From positions 1 to 46,225 of the forward strand of contig CAZPQC010000014.1 in NCBI GenBank assembly GCA_964588525.1: a DNA stretch of 46,225 nt. Reading direction: 5' to 3'. Within the stretch, counting starts at the first letter, position 1. Every line of letters starts with the position of its first letter. Positions 14,034-22,777 of this stretch are shown here, piece after piece. Both the position numbers and the translations under genes were made by a program. Under the pieces are notes generated by a model. The model worked only from the letters and a program-made list of their open reading frames with translations. It was not told the DNA's origin and searched no databases. The DNA is from JAFGQJ01 sp964588525. Its GTDB lineage: Bacteria > Spirochaetota > Spirochaetia > SZUA-6 > DRHE01.

Positions 14034-15560
14034 ATGGCAAAGGTCAATCGATACGACATCCTCATCATCGGCTCCGGTTTCGGCGGAGCAACCGCAGCGC
14101 ACGTTCTCAAAGACACCGGCGCCTCGATCCTGATTCTCGAGCGGGGAGGGTTCCTACGGCAGGAGAAGCAGAATTGGGACATCACCGAGGTTTCGGTGAA
14201 GCGGCGCTACGATGCCGGGGAGACCTGGTTTGATGCCGGCGGCAGGCCCTTTCAGCCGCGGATCTACTACAACGTGGGCGGCTGCTCCAAGGTCTTCGGC
14301 GGTGCTGCCCTACGCCTCCGGGCCGAAGATTTCGCCTCCAGGGAGCACTACGGGGGGAGCAGCATCGGCTGGCCCTATTCCTATGGGGAGCTCGAGCCCT
14401 ACTACCGGCGCGCCGAGAGTCTGCTTCAGGTCCACGGGCGGGAAGGGGAGGATCCCACCGAAGCGGATCGGGGGGAGTATCCCTCCGCCCCCGTGCCCCA
14501 CGAACCGCTCATCGCCGACCTGGCCGAAAAGTGGAAAGGTTTGGGGCTCCATCCCTTTCATCTGCCCCTGGCCATTGATCAGGGCCCGGGAGGACGGTGC
14601 CGCAAGGGCAGTCCCTGCGACGGTTTCCCCTGTATGGTACGGGCGAAGCTCGATGCGGAAAACGCGATCCTGAGACCGATGCTGTTGAAGAAGACCGAGA
14701 ATCTCTCTCTGTGGACCGAAAGCTGCGTGCGGAGGCTGGAGACCGACCGCTTCGGCAACAGGGTCGTGCGCGCCACGGTCGAAAAGGCGGGGGAACGGCT
14801 CGTCATCGAAGCGGATTGCTTCATCGTCTCCTCCGGGGCGGTGAACTCCGCGGCGTTGCTTCTCAGGTCCAAGAGCAAACAACAACCCTCGGGTTTGGCC
14901 AATTCGAGCGGCCTGGTGGGGTCGAACTTCATGTCCCATAACAACAGCGTGGTGCTTGCCCTGTCTCCCTGGAAGATGAATCCCACGCGGTTCCAAAAGA
15001 CCCTGGCCGTCAATGACTTCTACAACGGCGGCCCGGAGAGTGACAGGCCCCTGGGGCACATCCAGATGCGGGGGAAGGTGAAGCCCGAGATGCTGGGCAG
15101 GGGCAGGCCGGTCGTTGTCCGCCTGGCCAGGGGCCCGATCGCCGGCCGGAGCGTGGATCTTTGGGTGATGACCGAGGATCTGCCGCTCGCGGAGAACCGG
15201 GTCGTGGTCGACGAGCAGGACAGGATCCACCTGCTGCGAAAACCCACGAACAGCGAAGCCCACGAACGGCTTCTCGATCAGGCCCGGCGGATCATGAGGC
15301 GCTCCGGATACCCGATCTGCATCGTGGACAGACGGGGAATCGGCGCGATTCAGCACCAGTGCGGTACGATCCGCTTCGGAACAGATCCGCGGCAGGCGGT
15401 GTTGGATCCGTGGTGCAAGGCCTTCGACCTGGACAACCTCTACGTCATGGACGCGAGCTTCTTCCCCTCCTCCGGGGCGGTGAACCCCTCCCTGACGATC
15501 GTGGCTCAGGTCCTGCGTGCCGCCGAGCGGCTCAAAGCTGAGATCCAGGCCCACGCCTAG
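14034..15560 (+). CDS. GMC-family FAD-dependent oxidoreductase
   Basis: The predicted protein has 508 residues from ATG 14034 (MAKVNRYDILIIG). The N-terminal FAD fold IGSGFGGATAAHVL is followed by LILERGG and NVGGCSKVFGGA. The C-terminal GMC domain has IQHQCGTIRFGTDP and LYVMDASFFPSSGAVNPSLTI, with the His/Asn pair expected at the active site. Such enzymes oxidise alcohols, sugars or polyols. A cluster RCRKGSPCDGFPC near residues 183-200 is Cys-rich, as in sugar and choline dehydrogenase relatives. No signal peptide. Next to the carbohydrate locus, a sugar or polyol substrate is plausible but not shown. Convergent with the Gfo/Idh gene. Confidence 0.85.
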   Translation: MAKVNRYDILIIGSGFGGATAAHVLKDTGASILILERGGFLRQEKQNWDITEVSVKRRYDAGETWFDAGGRPFQPRIYYNVGGCSKVFGGAALRLRAEDFASREHYGGSSIGWPYSYGELEPYYRRAESLLQVHGREGEDPTEADRGEYPSAPVPHEPLIADLAEKWKGLGLHPFHLPLAIDQGPGGRCRKGSPCDGFPCMVRAKLDAENAILRPMLLKKTENLSLWTESCVRRLETDRFGNRVVRATVEKAGERLVIEADCFIVSSGAVNSAALLLRSKSKQQPSGLANSSGLVGSNFMSHNNSVVLALSPWKMNPTRFQKTLAVNDFYNGGPESDRPLGHIQMRGKVKPEMLGRGRPVVVRLARGPIAGRSVDLWVMTEDLPLAENRVVVDEQDRIHLLRKPTNSEAHERLLDQARRIMRRSGYPICIVDRRGIGAIQHQCGTIRFGTDPRQAVLDPWCKAFDLDNLYVMDASFFPSSGAVNPSLTIVAQVLRAAERLKAEIQAHA

Positions 15561-15624
15561 CCGGGCTTCGTTGGCCAACAAGGTTTTGTTAGAGCCGGTA
15601 GTGCGGCAGGGAACCCCGGAGCCG

Positions 15625-16758
15625 CTACTCCAGAGGGACCTCCGCCCAGTTTCCGCTGTCGGCGGAGCGGTAGGCCGCATCCATGATCAGCTGGCAGCGC
15701 AGGCCGTCGATCACCCCCGGGCGAGGGGTGCTGTTTTCGGCGACGGCCCTGAGAAAGGCGTACTGGCTTTCGGCGTGGGTGCGGGTCCAGCCGACGATCG
15801 AACGGGGCGGGGGCAGGGAAGCTCCTGGGTAGTGCTGCACCGTCTCCAGCCGGATCCAACCCTGTTCCATCGGGCTTCCGGGACGGGTCGCATCGAACCA
15901 ATACAGCCAGTTTGCGTCCATCAGTCGGAACATCAGCGCCGCTTTCTCCCCGTAGATCTCGACGTTGAGGTCATCCAAGGCTCCCGTGGCGAAGCGGGAA
16001 ACCTCGATCGTGCCGATTCCGCCGCTCTGCAAACACACCTCCAGCCAGGCCGCGTCATCCACCGTAACCGGCTCTTTGGTTCGGGATCCCTTGGCGGCGG
16101 GCCTTTTTTCGATGAAGGTGCGGGTCATTGCCCTGATCGAGACGAATTCTCCGAGCAGGTGGCGCACCAGGTCGATGACGTGGGAACCCAGATCGACCAG
16201 GGCTCCACCCCCGGACAGCTCCTTGCGCATGCGCCAGCTCATCGGGCGATCCGGGTTCTGATAGCCGGTGTGAAAGTACTCTGCGCGAAACGAGTAGACC
16301 TTGCCCAGCATCCCCTCATCGATCAGCTGTTTGGCCCGCATCAGCGCCGGCACGAAGCGAAAGTTGAAGGTCACGCCGACCTGCACGCCGTGTTCCTTGG
16401 CGGCCGCGGCGATCTGCCTGGCCTCTGCGGCGTCCACGGCCATAGGTTTTTCGCAGTACACGTGTTTGCCCGCAGTAAAGGCCTCAAGCAGCGCCTCCCT
16501 GTGGAGGTAATTGGGCAGGCAGCAGTCCACGACGGTTACCTCCTCCTGTTTCAGCAGTTCCGCGCGGTCGCTGAATCCCCGCCGAAACCCACCCTCTTTT
16601 GCGGCCCGATCGGCCGTCTCGGGGCTGCTCGTGCAGACGGCCTCCAGGACGATCTCCGGCAGTTTGCCGGGGTACAGCAGGGGCAGCTGCCGGTAGCAGG
16701 AGGTGTGGATCTTCCCGATGCCTCCGTAGCCCAACATCCCGATTCCGATCTGTTTCAT
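15625..16758 (-). CDS. Gfo/Idh/MocA-family NAD(P)-dependent oxidoreductase
   Basis: The predicted protein has 377 residues; its ATG overlaps the stop of the upstream gene by one base. The N-terminal Rossmann motif is GIGMLGYGGIGKIHTSCY and the family signature is HVYCEKPMAV, with Lys as the usual catalytic residue. The C-terminal domain has GGGALVDLGSHVIDLVRHLLG, the DxxxH segment that binds sugar substrates. These enzymes oxidise or reduce sugars, inositols and derivatives. It is the last gene of a seven-gene minus-strand operon that begins with a glycyl-radical activase, so it probably acts on the same sugar-derived compound. Confidence 0.87.
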   Translation of the reverse strand: MKQIGIGMLGYGGIGKIHTSCYRQLPLLYPGKLPEIVLEAVCTSSPETADRAAKEGGFRRGFSDRAELLKQEEVTVVDCCLPNYLHREALLEAFTAGKHVYCEKPMAVDAAEARQIAAAAKEHGVQVGVTFNFRFVPALMRAKQLIDEGMLGKVYSFRAEYFHTGYQNPDRPMSWRMRKELSGGGALVDLGSHVIDLVRHLLGEFVSIRAMTRTFIEKRPAAKGSRTKEPVTVDDAAWLEVCLQSGGIGTIEVSRFATGALDDLNVEIYGEKAALMFRLMDANWLYWFDATRPGSPMEQGWIRLETVQHYPGASLPPPRSIVGWTRTHAESQYAFLRAVAENSTPRPGVIDGLRCQLIMDAAYRSADSGNWAEVPLE

Positions 16759-17702
16759 CAGCGTCTCCTCGTCTGCCTGGCCGATTGTCCGGCGGCTTGT
16801 TCAGCCCCGGCGGGTCGGCTCCCCGGCCCGGGGTGATCGCCCGGCCCGGGGCGATCGCCCGGCCAGTTGCGATTGGCCAGGTACTCGCGAACGCCCTCCC
16901 GCCACTTTTTCATCGTATGTCCGGTCACCAGCTCGAACAGCCGGCAGTCCAGCACCGTACGGCAGGGCCGCTCAGCCCGCCGTTTCAAGCCGGCGGCTTC
17001 CAGCTCCTCGACCTCCTCCCTGCGGCCGGCGGTTTCCAGGACGAAGGAGGCGAACTCCAGCCGCGTACAGGCTCCCGAGCTGGTGACGTGATACGTACCG
17101 TAGGCTCCGGTTTGAATCAACCGCTCCACCGCATCCGCCAGGTGAAGCGTGTAGGTGGGCGATTCGAGTTGATCCGTGGCCATGCGCACCACCCCCTCCC
17201 GGTCAGCCGCATTCAGGACCCGTTCGACGTAGTTGCCCTGCCGGTGCCCGAACAGCCAGGCCGTGCGTACGACGTAGGTCCGCCGGCAGACCCGGCAGGC
17301 CAGCACTTCGCCGGCCAGCTTGCTGCGGCCGTACTGGTTGACCGGACTCGGCGGGACCAGCTCGTCGTAGTCGCAGCCGCTGCGTCCGTCGAACACGTAG
17401 TCCGAGGAGAAGTAGAGGTACTCCGCGCCGATTCTTTCAACCGCCAGGGCCAGGTTCTGAGAGCCCAGGGCGTTGACCTGGAAGGCCCGCTCGGGTTCGG
17501 CCTCGCAGGATTCCACGTCCACGCAGGCCGCCGAGTTGATGACCAGCTGCGGCTTCAGCTCTGCGATTGCGGCAACGGTGTCCTCCCGCCGGCGAATGTC
17601 GATCTGGCCGATATCCAGGCCTACGACCTCGTGGCGACCGGCGAGAAAGCCCGCCAGGTCCCGGCCGAGCATTCCTTCAGAGCCGATGACTGCAATCCTC
17701 AT
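16758..17702 (-). CDS. RmlD-like NAD(P)-dependent reductase of the extended SDR class
   Basis: The predicted protein has 314 residues from ATG 17702. It has the RmlD plan: RIAVIGSEGMLGRDLAGFL, INSAACVDVESCE, the catalytic YFSSDYVFDG and YGRSKLAGE (Tyr/Lys), VVRTAWLFG, and DQLESPTYTLHLADAV. RmlD reduces dTDP-4-keto-rhamnose, but no other rhamnose genes are here, so the substrate may be another keto-sugar. The last 30 residues (GDRPGPGDHPGPGSRP...) are low complexity and are encoded by an 18-bp repeat at 16821-16863, a late extension rather than part of the fold. Confidence 0.8.
   Translation of the reverse strand: MRIAVIGSEGMLGRDLAGFLAGRHEVVGLDIGQIDIRRREDTVAAIAELKPQLVINSAACVDVESCEAEPERAFQVNALGSQNLALAVERIGAEYLYFSSDYVFDGRSGCDYDELVPPSPVNQYGRSKLAGEVLACRVCRRTYVVRTAWLFGHRQGNYVERVLNAADREGVVRMATDQLESPTYTLHLADAVERLIQTGAYGTYHVTSSGACTRLEFASFVLETAGRREEVEELEAAGLKRRAERPCRTVLDCRLFELVTGHTMKKWREGVREYLANRNWPGDRPGPGDHPGPGSRPAGAEQAAGQSARQTRRR
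16821..16863. repeat. 18-bp near-tandem repeat in an RmlD-like tail
   Basis: CCCGGCCCGGGGTGATCG and CCCGGCCCGGGGCGATCG follow each other with one base difference, then CCCGGCC starts a third unit. The repeat encodes the Gly/Pro/Arg-rich C-terminal tail and lies at the 3' end of the gene. Confidence 0.7.
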
Positions 17703-17719
17703 GGCCGCAGCCTCCGGCC

Positions 17720-18571
17720 CTATTTCCGCGCACCCGGGCCACGCGCACCCGGGCCACGCGCACCCGCGCTCCGTGAACCCGAGCTGCCTGAACCCGCATG
17801 CTGCGGACCGGAGGCCCGGTCCAGGGCATCCCGCAGGCGCTGCACCGCCGCGGTGATCTCCCCCGTACCCGCCTTGTAGCGCCCTTCCGGTCCCTTGAAC
17901 AGGGGTGAGGAGAACTCACCGACCGTCATCCCGGCCTTCACGAACTGCTCGACATTGTCCGTGTTCAGCCCCCCGTCTTCCATCAGCTCGACCCGGTCCT
18001 CCAGCCCGCGATCGACCAGCATGCGGTGCAGCTCCCCGATGGAGTCCACCACGATCGGGTCGATGGTGTGGGGGCTCTTTCCGGAAGCCGTGGGTTTCCA
18101 GAAGGGAGCGCGGCTCTCGTACTCGATGATATCCACGAAGGGAAGATACTGTTCAAAGAATATCAAGGGACAGCCCTGCCAGGCCCACACACCCACCTTG
18201 AGCTCCAGGGTCTCCTTGATGTAGGTGATGTTCTGAATGAGCATCTCTCCGGTAGTCTCGATGGGCAGGGAGACCAGATCGGCCCCGGAATCCTTGAGCT
18301 GGCGAAACAGCTCCTGGCTCGGGCGCATCATCTGGATCTGAACCTCGATTTCCAGCCCGGTATGCGGCCGGATTCCCTGCAGGATGTCGATCCCCCCCCG
18401 GGGGGCGGCGAAGTCCATATACACGCCGTCGCGCATCTCCAGATGAATCCAGTCCACGCCGGCTCGGGTGAGCTCCGCGACCTGGGCGCCGAGCTCGCCG
18501 TAGTCGGCCCAAAACAGCCCGGCGGCGATCTTGACCGCCGGGTCGATCTCTCCGATCTTCTTTTTTTTCAT
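17720..18571 (-). CDS. Ribulose-phosphate-3-epimerase-like TIM-barrel protein
   Basis: The predicted protein has 283 residues from ATG 18571. The barrel resembles pentose/hexose-phosphate 3-epimerases: AGLFWADYGELGAQVAEL, AGVDWIHLEMRDGVYMDF, EDGGLNTDNVEQFVKAG. The metal ligands differ: the family's IHxDxMDG reads IHLEMRDG, so Asp is replaced by Glu, and the second His (usually in VHLMI) reads QIQMM. The final Asp (EDGG) is kept. It may therefore bind metal differently or act on another sugar phosphate. The last 35 residues are Ala/Gly/Arg-rich repeats. In the operon it would follow phosphorylation by the ROK kinase. Confidence 0.72.
   Translation of the reverse strand: MKKKKIGEIDPAVKIAAGLFWADYGELGAQVAELTRAGVDWIHLEMRDGVYMDFAAPRGGIDILQGIRPHTGLEIEVQIQMMRPSQELFRQLKDSGADLVSLPIETTGEMLIQNITYIKETLELKVGVWAWQGCPLIFFEQYLPFVDIIEYESRAPFWKPTASGKSPHTIDPIVVDSIGELHRMLVDRGLEDRVELMEDGGLNTDNVEQFVKAGMTVGEFSSPLFKGPEGRYKAGTGEITAAVQRLRDALDRASGPQHAGSGSSGSRSAGARGPGARGPGARK
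17729..17773. repeat. 15-bp tandem repeat in the epimerase-like tail
   Basis: CGCACCCGGGCCACG occurs twice in a row (17729-17743, 17744-17758) and a third, changed copy follows to 17773. It encodes the repeated GARGP units at the C-terminus of the epimerase-like protein. Confidence 0.75.
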
Positions 18572-18624
18572 CTCTTCCCCCTCACCATCACTCTCTCACG
18601 GGAGCATCCGCTGCGATTACCCCC

Positions 18625-19368
18625 TCACACGATATACAGGCGCACGCCCCGCCGTTCCAGATCGATCTTGTCCGCTTGAGGGATGCCGCCGTCGGTGATC
18701 AGGCAGGTGACCTCTTCCGGATAGAACAGCCGGGCCAGGTGCACCTTTCCGAACTTGCTGGAATCGGTCAGGACGAACACCTCGCGGCTTCGCTTCACGA
18801 TGAGCGAGGAGATTTCCGCCCGCATCATGTTCGTGCTGGTGAAGCCGGTTTCGGCGGTGTAGCCGTCCACCCCGATGAAGGCCTTGCCGAAGTTCACGTT
18901 GTCCAGGCAGAGCCTGGTCAGCTGGCCGACCAGGCTTTCGCTTTCGTGCTGGTAGCTGCCCCCCAGCAAAATGATGTTTGCATGATCGTTCTTCTTCAAC
19001 TCCCGCGCGATGAACACGTTCGTGGTGATGATGTTGATATTGTTCTTGCTCTCCAGCTCTTTCACCAGGATGGCGTTGGTGGAGCCGGACTCTATGAGAA
19101 TGGTCTCGTCATCGCCGACCAGGGAGGCGGCCTTTCGGGCGATTGCCAGCTTTTTTTCGTAGTTCACCACCAGCCGTTTGGAGATGTCGTCGGCGTTCTG
19201 CAGCACCGCACCGCCGTGAATCCGCTTCAGAAATCCCTCCTCTTCCAGGTAGTTCAGGTCCTGGCGGACCGTGACCGCGGAAACCCCCAGCTTTTCGGAC
19301 AGCTCCTTGACGGATGTCTTTTCGCTGCTGCTGAGCCCGTCGATGATTTTTCGTTGTCGCCTGTTCAT
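18625..19368 (-). CDS. DeoR-family transcriptional regulator
   Basis: The predicted protein has 247 residues; ATG 19368 overlaps the ROK stop (ATGA). The DeoR N-terminal winged helix is plain (MNRRQRKIIDGLSS, VSAVTVRQDLNYLEEEGFLKRIHGGA). The C-terminal sensor domain is of the ribose-isomerase-like DeoRC type (LIESGSTNAILVKEL, FIGVDGYTAETGFTSTN, VFVLTDSSKFGK), which binds a phosphorylated sugar. It is embedded in the operon it presumably regulates, so intermediates of the pathway, probably the ROK product, would act as effector. Its own site was not found. Confidence 0.9.
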   Translation of the reverse strand: MNRRQRKIIDGLSSSEKTSVKELSEKLGVSAVTVRQDLNYLEEEGFLKRIHGGAVLQNADDISKRLVVNYEKKLAIARKAASLVGDDETILIESGSTNAILVKELESKNNINIITTNVFIARELKKNDHANIILLGGSYQHESESLVGQLTRLCLDNVNFGKAFIGVDGYTAETGFTSTNMMRAEISSLIVKRSREVFVLTDSSKFGKVHLARLFYPEEVTCLITDGGIPQADKIDLERRGVRLYIV

Positions 19369-20330
19369 TGCCCCTCCAACAGCAGGGAGGCCGCGCCGAT
19401 CAACCCCGCGTCACGGCCGGTCTTGGCCAAGGCTATCTCGATGGGATCGTAGAGCATGTCCCCCGCCAGGCTGTAGAACTTCTCCTTGATCCGGTCGAAG
19501 TACAGAGGACCCCAACTCATCAACCCGCCTCCCAGCACGATGACCGGAGGATTGAAGATCTGAAAAAGATTGTAGATGCCGATACCGATGTAGTCGGCGT
19601 ATTCCAGGACGACGCTGCGGCAAAGCGGATCCCCGGCATCAAGGCCCGCCTTGATGAACTCCCCGTTGATCCGGGTCGTATCATCGATGGTCAGTTCGCT
19701 CTTCTCACCCTGCTCCAGCTTCTTCCGCACCACCTGCGGCAGAGCCAGGCCGCTGGCGTGGGACATCAGGCAGCCGTAGTTGCCGCAGCCGCAGCGAATG
19801 TCGCTGTGGGGATTCACGATGGTGTGCCCGAACTCCCCGGCGGTCCCGGTCATGCCTCGATAGATCCGGCGGTTCAGGACCAGTCCGGCGCCGATGCCCG
19901 TGCTCACCGTGAGAAAGATCATGGTGTCGTAGCCGGCCCCCGCGCCGAAGAGAAACTCCGCATAGCTCTGGGCGTTGGCATCGTTGTCCACGATAACCGG
20001 CACCTGGAAGTGGCTCTGAACCATCCGGCGGATGGGAAAATTCTTCATCTTTAAGAGCGGGAAGTTCGATGTTGTGATTACCACCCCCTCGTCGAAGCGG
20101 AGGTGGCCGGCAAAACCGATGCCCACTCCCCGAAGAGCGCGTTCTTCGATTCGCCGCCGTGTCAGCAGCTGATGCACCATGTCGCGTATCTGGGCGCACA
20201 GTCCGGCCTCGTTGTTCTTAGTGTGGTCGTAGGCCACCACTTTGTCGACCAGGCTTCCGTCCAGACGCACCAGGCCGACGGAGAGCTTGGTTCCTCCCAG
20301 ATCCACGCCGCAGAGCAGCTGCTCCTTCAA
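19365..20330 (-). CDS. ROK-family sugar kinase with an altered sugar-binding position
   Basis: I start it at TTG 20330 (321 residues): it follows GAGGGTGAGGAG, and no ATG or GTG is in frame nearby; an ATT at about 20345 behind GGAGG is an alternative. ATP site D10LGGTK15, catalytic VDND117AN, GEFGH169T and the zinc motif C180GCGNYGC187 are present. In ROK glucokinases the residue two after the last zinc Cys is a Glu that contacts the sugar (GCLE); here it is Met189 (GCLM). Kinase activity is likely retained but specificity may differ from glucose. It lies 31 bases after the glycyl-radical enzyme gene. Confidence 0.85.
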   Translation of the reverse strand: MKEQLLCGVDLGGTKLSVGLVRLDGSLVDKVVAYDHTKNNEAGLCAQIRDMVHQLLTRRRIEERALRGVGIGFAGHLRFDEGVVITTSNFPLLKMKNFPIRRMVQSHFQVPVIVDNDANAQSYAEFLFGAGAGYDTMIFLTVSTGIGAGLVLNRRIYRGMTGTAGEFGHTIVNPHSDIRCGCGNYGCLMSHASGLALPQVVRKKLEQGEKSELTIDDTTRINGEFIKAGLDAGDPLCRSVVLEYADYIGIGIYNLFQIFNPPVIVLGGGLMSWGPLYFDRIKEKFYSLAGDMLYDPIEIALAKTGRDAGLIGAASLLLEGQ

Positions 20331-20361
20331 CTCCTCACCCTCAATCGCATCCTCCGCTTTG

Positions 20362-22776
20362 CTACAAGGTGTGCTCGGTTCGGGCGATGATGTCGTCCTG
20401 GGTGTCCGGGGAAAGGGAGGTGAAGAACGCCGAATACCCGGCCACGCGCACAACCAGGTCCCTGTAGCTTTCAGGGTCGGCCTTGGCTTCCAGCAGGGTG
20501 GAGCGGGATACGATGTTGTACTGTACGTGCCACCCTTTAAGATCGTCGAAGAAGGTGCGCAGCATGGCGAGCAGCTTCCGCTTGTCCCTCTCCTCTCGGA
20601 TGGTCGCCGGCGAGAGTTTCTGATTGAGCAGGACACCGCCCAGGATCTTGCCCGTCGGCAGTTTGGCCACGGATTTGAAGACCGCGGTCGGTCCCAGAGT
20701 GTCGGTTCCCGCCGTGGGCGAACATCCTTCGGCCAGGGGCGTGAAGGCCTTGCGACCGTCCGGGGTTGCCCCCACAGTAGAGCCGGAGGGCACGTTGGCG
20801 GAAATACTCGAGGTGCCGGCGTAGTAGCGCCCGCCGATGGGACCCCGATCGAATCGGGTGTTGTGGTACTTTTCCAGCTCGTCGATGAAGTACAGGTAGG
20901 CTTCACGCAGCAGCTGATCCACGTAGTCGTCGTCGTTGCCGTACTTGGGAGCGTGGTTCAGCAGGAGCTGGCGGATTTTCTCCCCTTCGGCCCCCGCGAA
21001 ATCGCTGTCCAGGGCCTCGGTCAGCTGTGTTGCTGAAATTTTTTCGGATTCGAACACGAGCTTCTTGATAGCCGCCAGGGAGTTGCCGAGATTGGCGATT
21101 CCGACCTGGAGGCCGGAGATGAAGTCGTACTTGGCGCCTCCCTCTTTTAGCGTCTTTCCCCGCTCGATGCAATCGTCAACCAGGGCCGAGCAGAGAACAT
21201 CGGGGGCGAGCTCTTCCAGAGCCGTGTCCACGGCCGTGTCGATCATCACGGTTGCCCGGGCGTAGGCTTCGACCTGCTGCTTCCAGGCCTCCATCACCTG
21301 GCCGAAGTCGCTGAACTCGGCCAAAGTTCCTATTCCGGGAACGAAGGTCTTGCCCGAACGATCGTCGTAGCCGCCCCGCAGGGAAGCCATGAACACCCGC
21401 ATGAAGTTCAGAAAGCTCATCCCGGTGCAGCGGTAACCCCACTTCCCCGGTACGGCGATCTCGATGCAGCCGATCGCCGAGTAGTTGTAGGCGTCCTCCC
21501 TGTCCACTCCCAGGCGGATCAACTCGGGAATCACGATTTCATCGTTGTTGAAGGCGGGCATCCCAAAACCTATTTCGATGACCCGGATGCACTCCAACAT
21601 GAACTCGTCGCTCATTCCCCTGTGGTAGCGCACCGAGAGGTTCGGCTGGGTCAGACGCATATAGCCGACCGACTCCAGGATCAGGCTGCTGAGACGGTTG
21701 ACCGCGTCTTTCCCGTCCACCGTCTGGCCTCCGATGGTGACGTTCTGATAGAGGGGGCCTCCGGCGGAATAGCGCGTGTGGGACCAGGAACGAATCTTGG
21801 TAATGGCCACCAGTTTCAGCCAGGTGCACTCCAGAAGCTCGATGGCCTGCTCCTCCGTGATGCGAGCCGCCTCTAGGTCCCGCAGATAGAAGGGGTACAG
21901 GTACTGGTCCAGGCGGCCGAGGGAGACCGAATGCCCGTTGCTCTCGATCTGGAGAATCAGCTGCACGAAATAGGTCAGCTGCAGAGCCTGATAGAAGGTT
22001 TCCGGAGGGGAGGATCGAATGACCCCGCAGTTCGCGCTGATCGTCTCCAGCTCGGCTCTCCCGGCATCATCCTCCTCGCCGTGGCTCAATCCCAGAGCCA
22101 GGTTGCGGAATCGTTCGATGAACGCCTGAGCAGCCTTCAGAACGATCTCCACTGCTTGATAGAAGTGCCCCTTTTTCAGGTCCCCCTGCTCGGTGAGATC
22201 GAGGGTCCGTCTCTTTTCACCGACCTGCTCGAGGTATCCGCCGATTCCGATTGCGAGAATTTTCTCGAGGTTGACAGCCAGATGGGCATCCCCCGAGGTC
22301 AGATTGCCCTCGGCGCGGATGATCCCGGCTTCGTGGATCTCCCGCATCTGCTCGGGCATGAGCTCCATGCCCCTTTCGATCAGGGTTTTGCCTTCCCAAT
22401 ACGAGCAGATCTCTCGGATTCTGCTCTTCTGCTCCTCATCGACATAGAAGGCGTCCCCCGGGCGGTCCGCCAGCTCATCCAGCTCTCTGAGGATCCATTC
22501 CACCGCATATTCGGGAAAGATCGGAGCGGCCCGGAGTCGGGAAGCCTGATTGCCGACAATGAGCTCCCCCTCATCGATGGAAATCGTCATCTGCCGGAGG
22601 GTTCTGTCGAGGGCCAGGGCCCGGCGAACGATCAGGGGCTTGGCCTCGTGTTCCTGGTAGACTTCGGTGTAGAACTCCGCCCTCTCCGTGCATACGGTCG
22701 GTCTGGCATGCAGGTACTTGGATTTCAACCGGGTCACTCGCTCAGAGACGTGTTGAAGCGAGGCAGCTGTTGCCAT
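20362..22776 (-). CDS. Glycyl-radical enzyme, pyruvate-formate-lyase/diol-dehydratase superfamily
   Basis: The predicted protein has 804 residues from ATG 22776, five bases after GGAGG at the end of the activase gene. The PFL-like N-terminal domain spans most of the length. The active-site loop reads SAIGC437IE439IAVPGK: a single radical Cys followed by a Glu two residues on, as in dehydratase or lyase members (GCVE type), not the Cys-Cys pair of pyruvate formate-lyase. The glycyl-radical motif RVAG780YSAFF is near the C-terminus. It should therefore cleave or dehydrate a hydroxylated compound under strict anoxia. The GCIEIAVPGK loop is not the GCVEP of glycerol or choline enzymes, so the substrate is open; the operon points to a sugar or sugar derivative. 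Confidence 0.9.
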   Translation of the reverse strand: MATAASLQHVSERVTRLKSKYLHARPTVCTERAEFYTEVYQEHEAKPLIVRRALALDRTLRQMTISIDEGELIVGNQASRLRAAPIFPEYAVEWILRELDELADRPGDAFYVDEEQKSRIREICSYWEGKTLIERGMELMPEQMREIHEAGIIRAEGNLTSGDAHLAVNLEKILAIGIGGYLEQVGEKRRTLDLTEQGDLKKGHFYQAVEIVLKAAQAFIERFRNLALGLSHGEEDDAGRAELETISANCGVIRSSPPETFYQALQLTYFVQLILQIESNGHSVSLGRLDQYLYPFYLRDLEAARITEEQAIELLECTWLKLVAITKIRSWSHTRYSAGGPLYQNVTIGGQTVDGKDAVNRLSSLILESVGYMRLTQPNLSVRYHRGMSDEFMLECIRVIEIGFGMPAFNNDEIVIPELIRLGVDREDAYNYSAIGCIEIAVPGKWGYRCTGMSFLNFMRVFMASLRGGYDDRSGKTFVPGIGTLAEFSDFGQVMEAWKQQVEAYARATVMIDTAVDTALEELAPDVLCSALVDDCIERGKTLKEGGAKYDFISGLQVGIANLGNSLAAIKKLVFESEKISATQLTEALDSDFAGAEGEKIRQLLLNHAPKYGNDDDYVDQLLREAYLYFIDELEKYHNTRFDRGPIGGRYYAGTSSISANVPSGSTVGATPDGRKAFTPLAEGCSPTAGTDTLGPTAVFKSVAKLPTGKILGGVLLNQKLSPATIREERDKRKLLAMLRTFFDDLKGWHVQYNIVSRSTLLEAKADPESYRDLVVRVAGYSAFFTSLSPDTQDDIIARTEHTL

Positions 22777-22777
22777 T

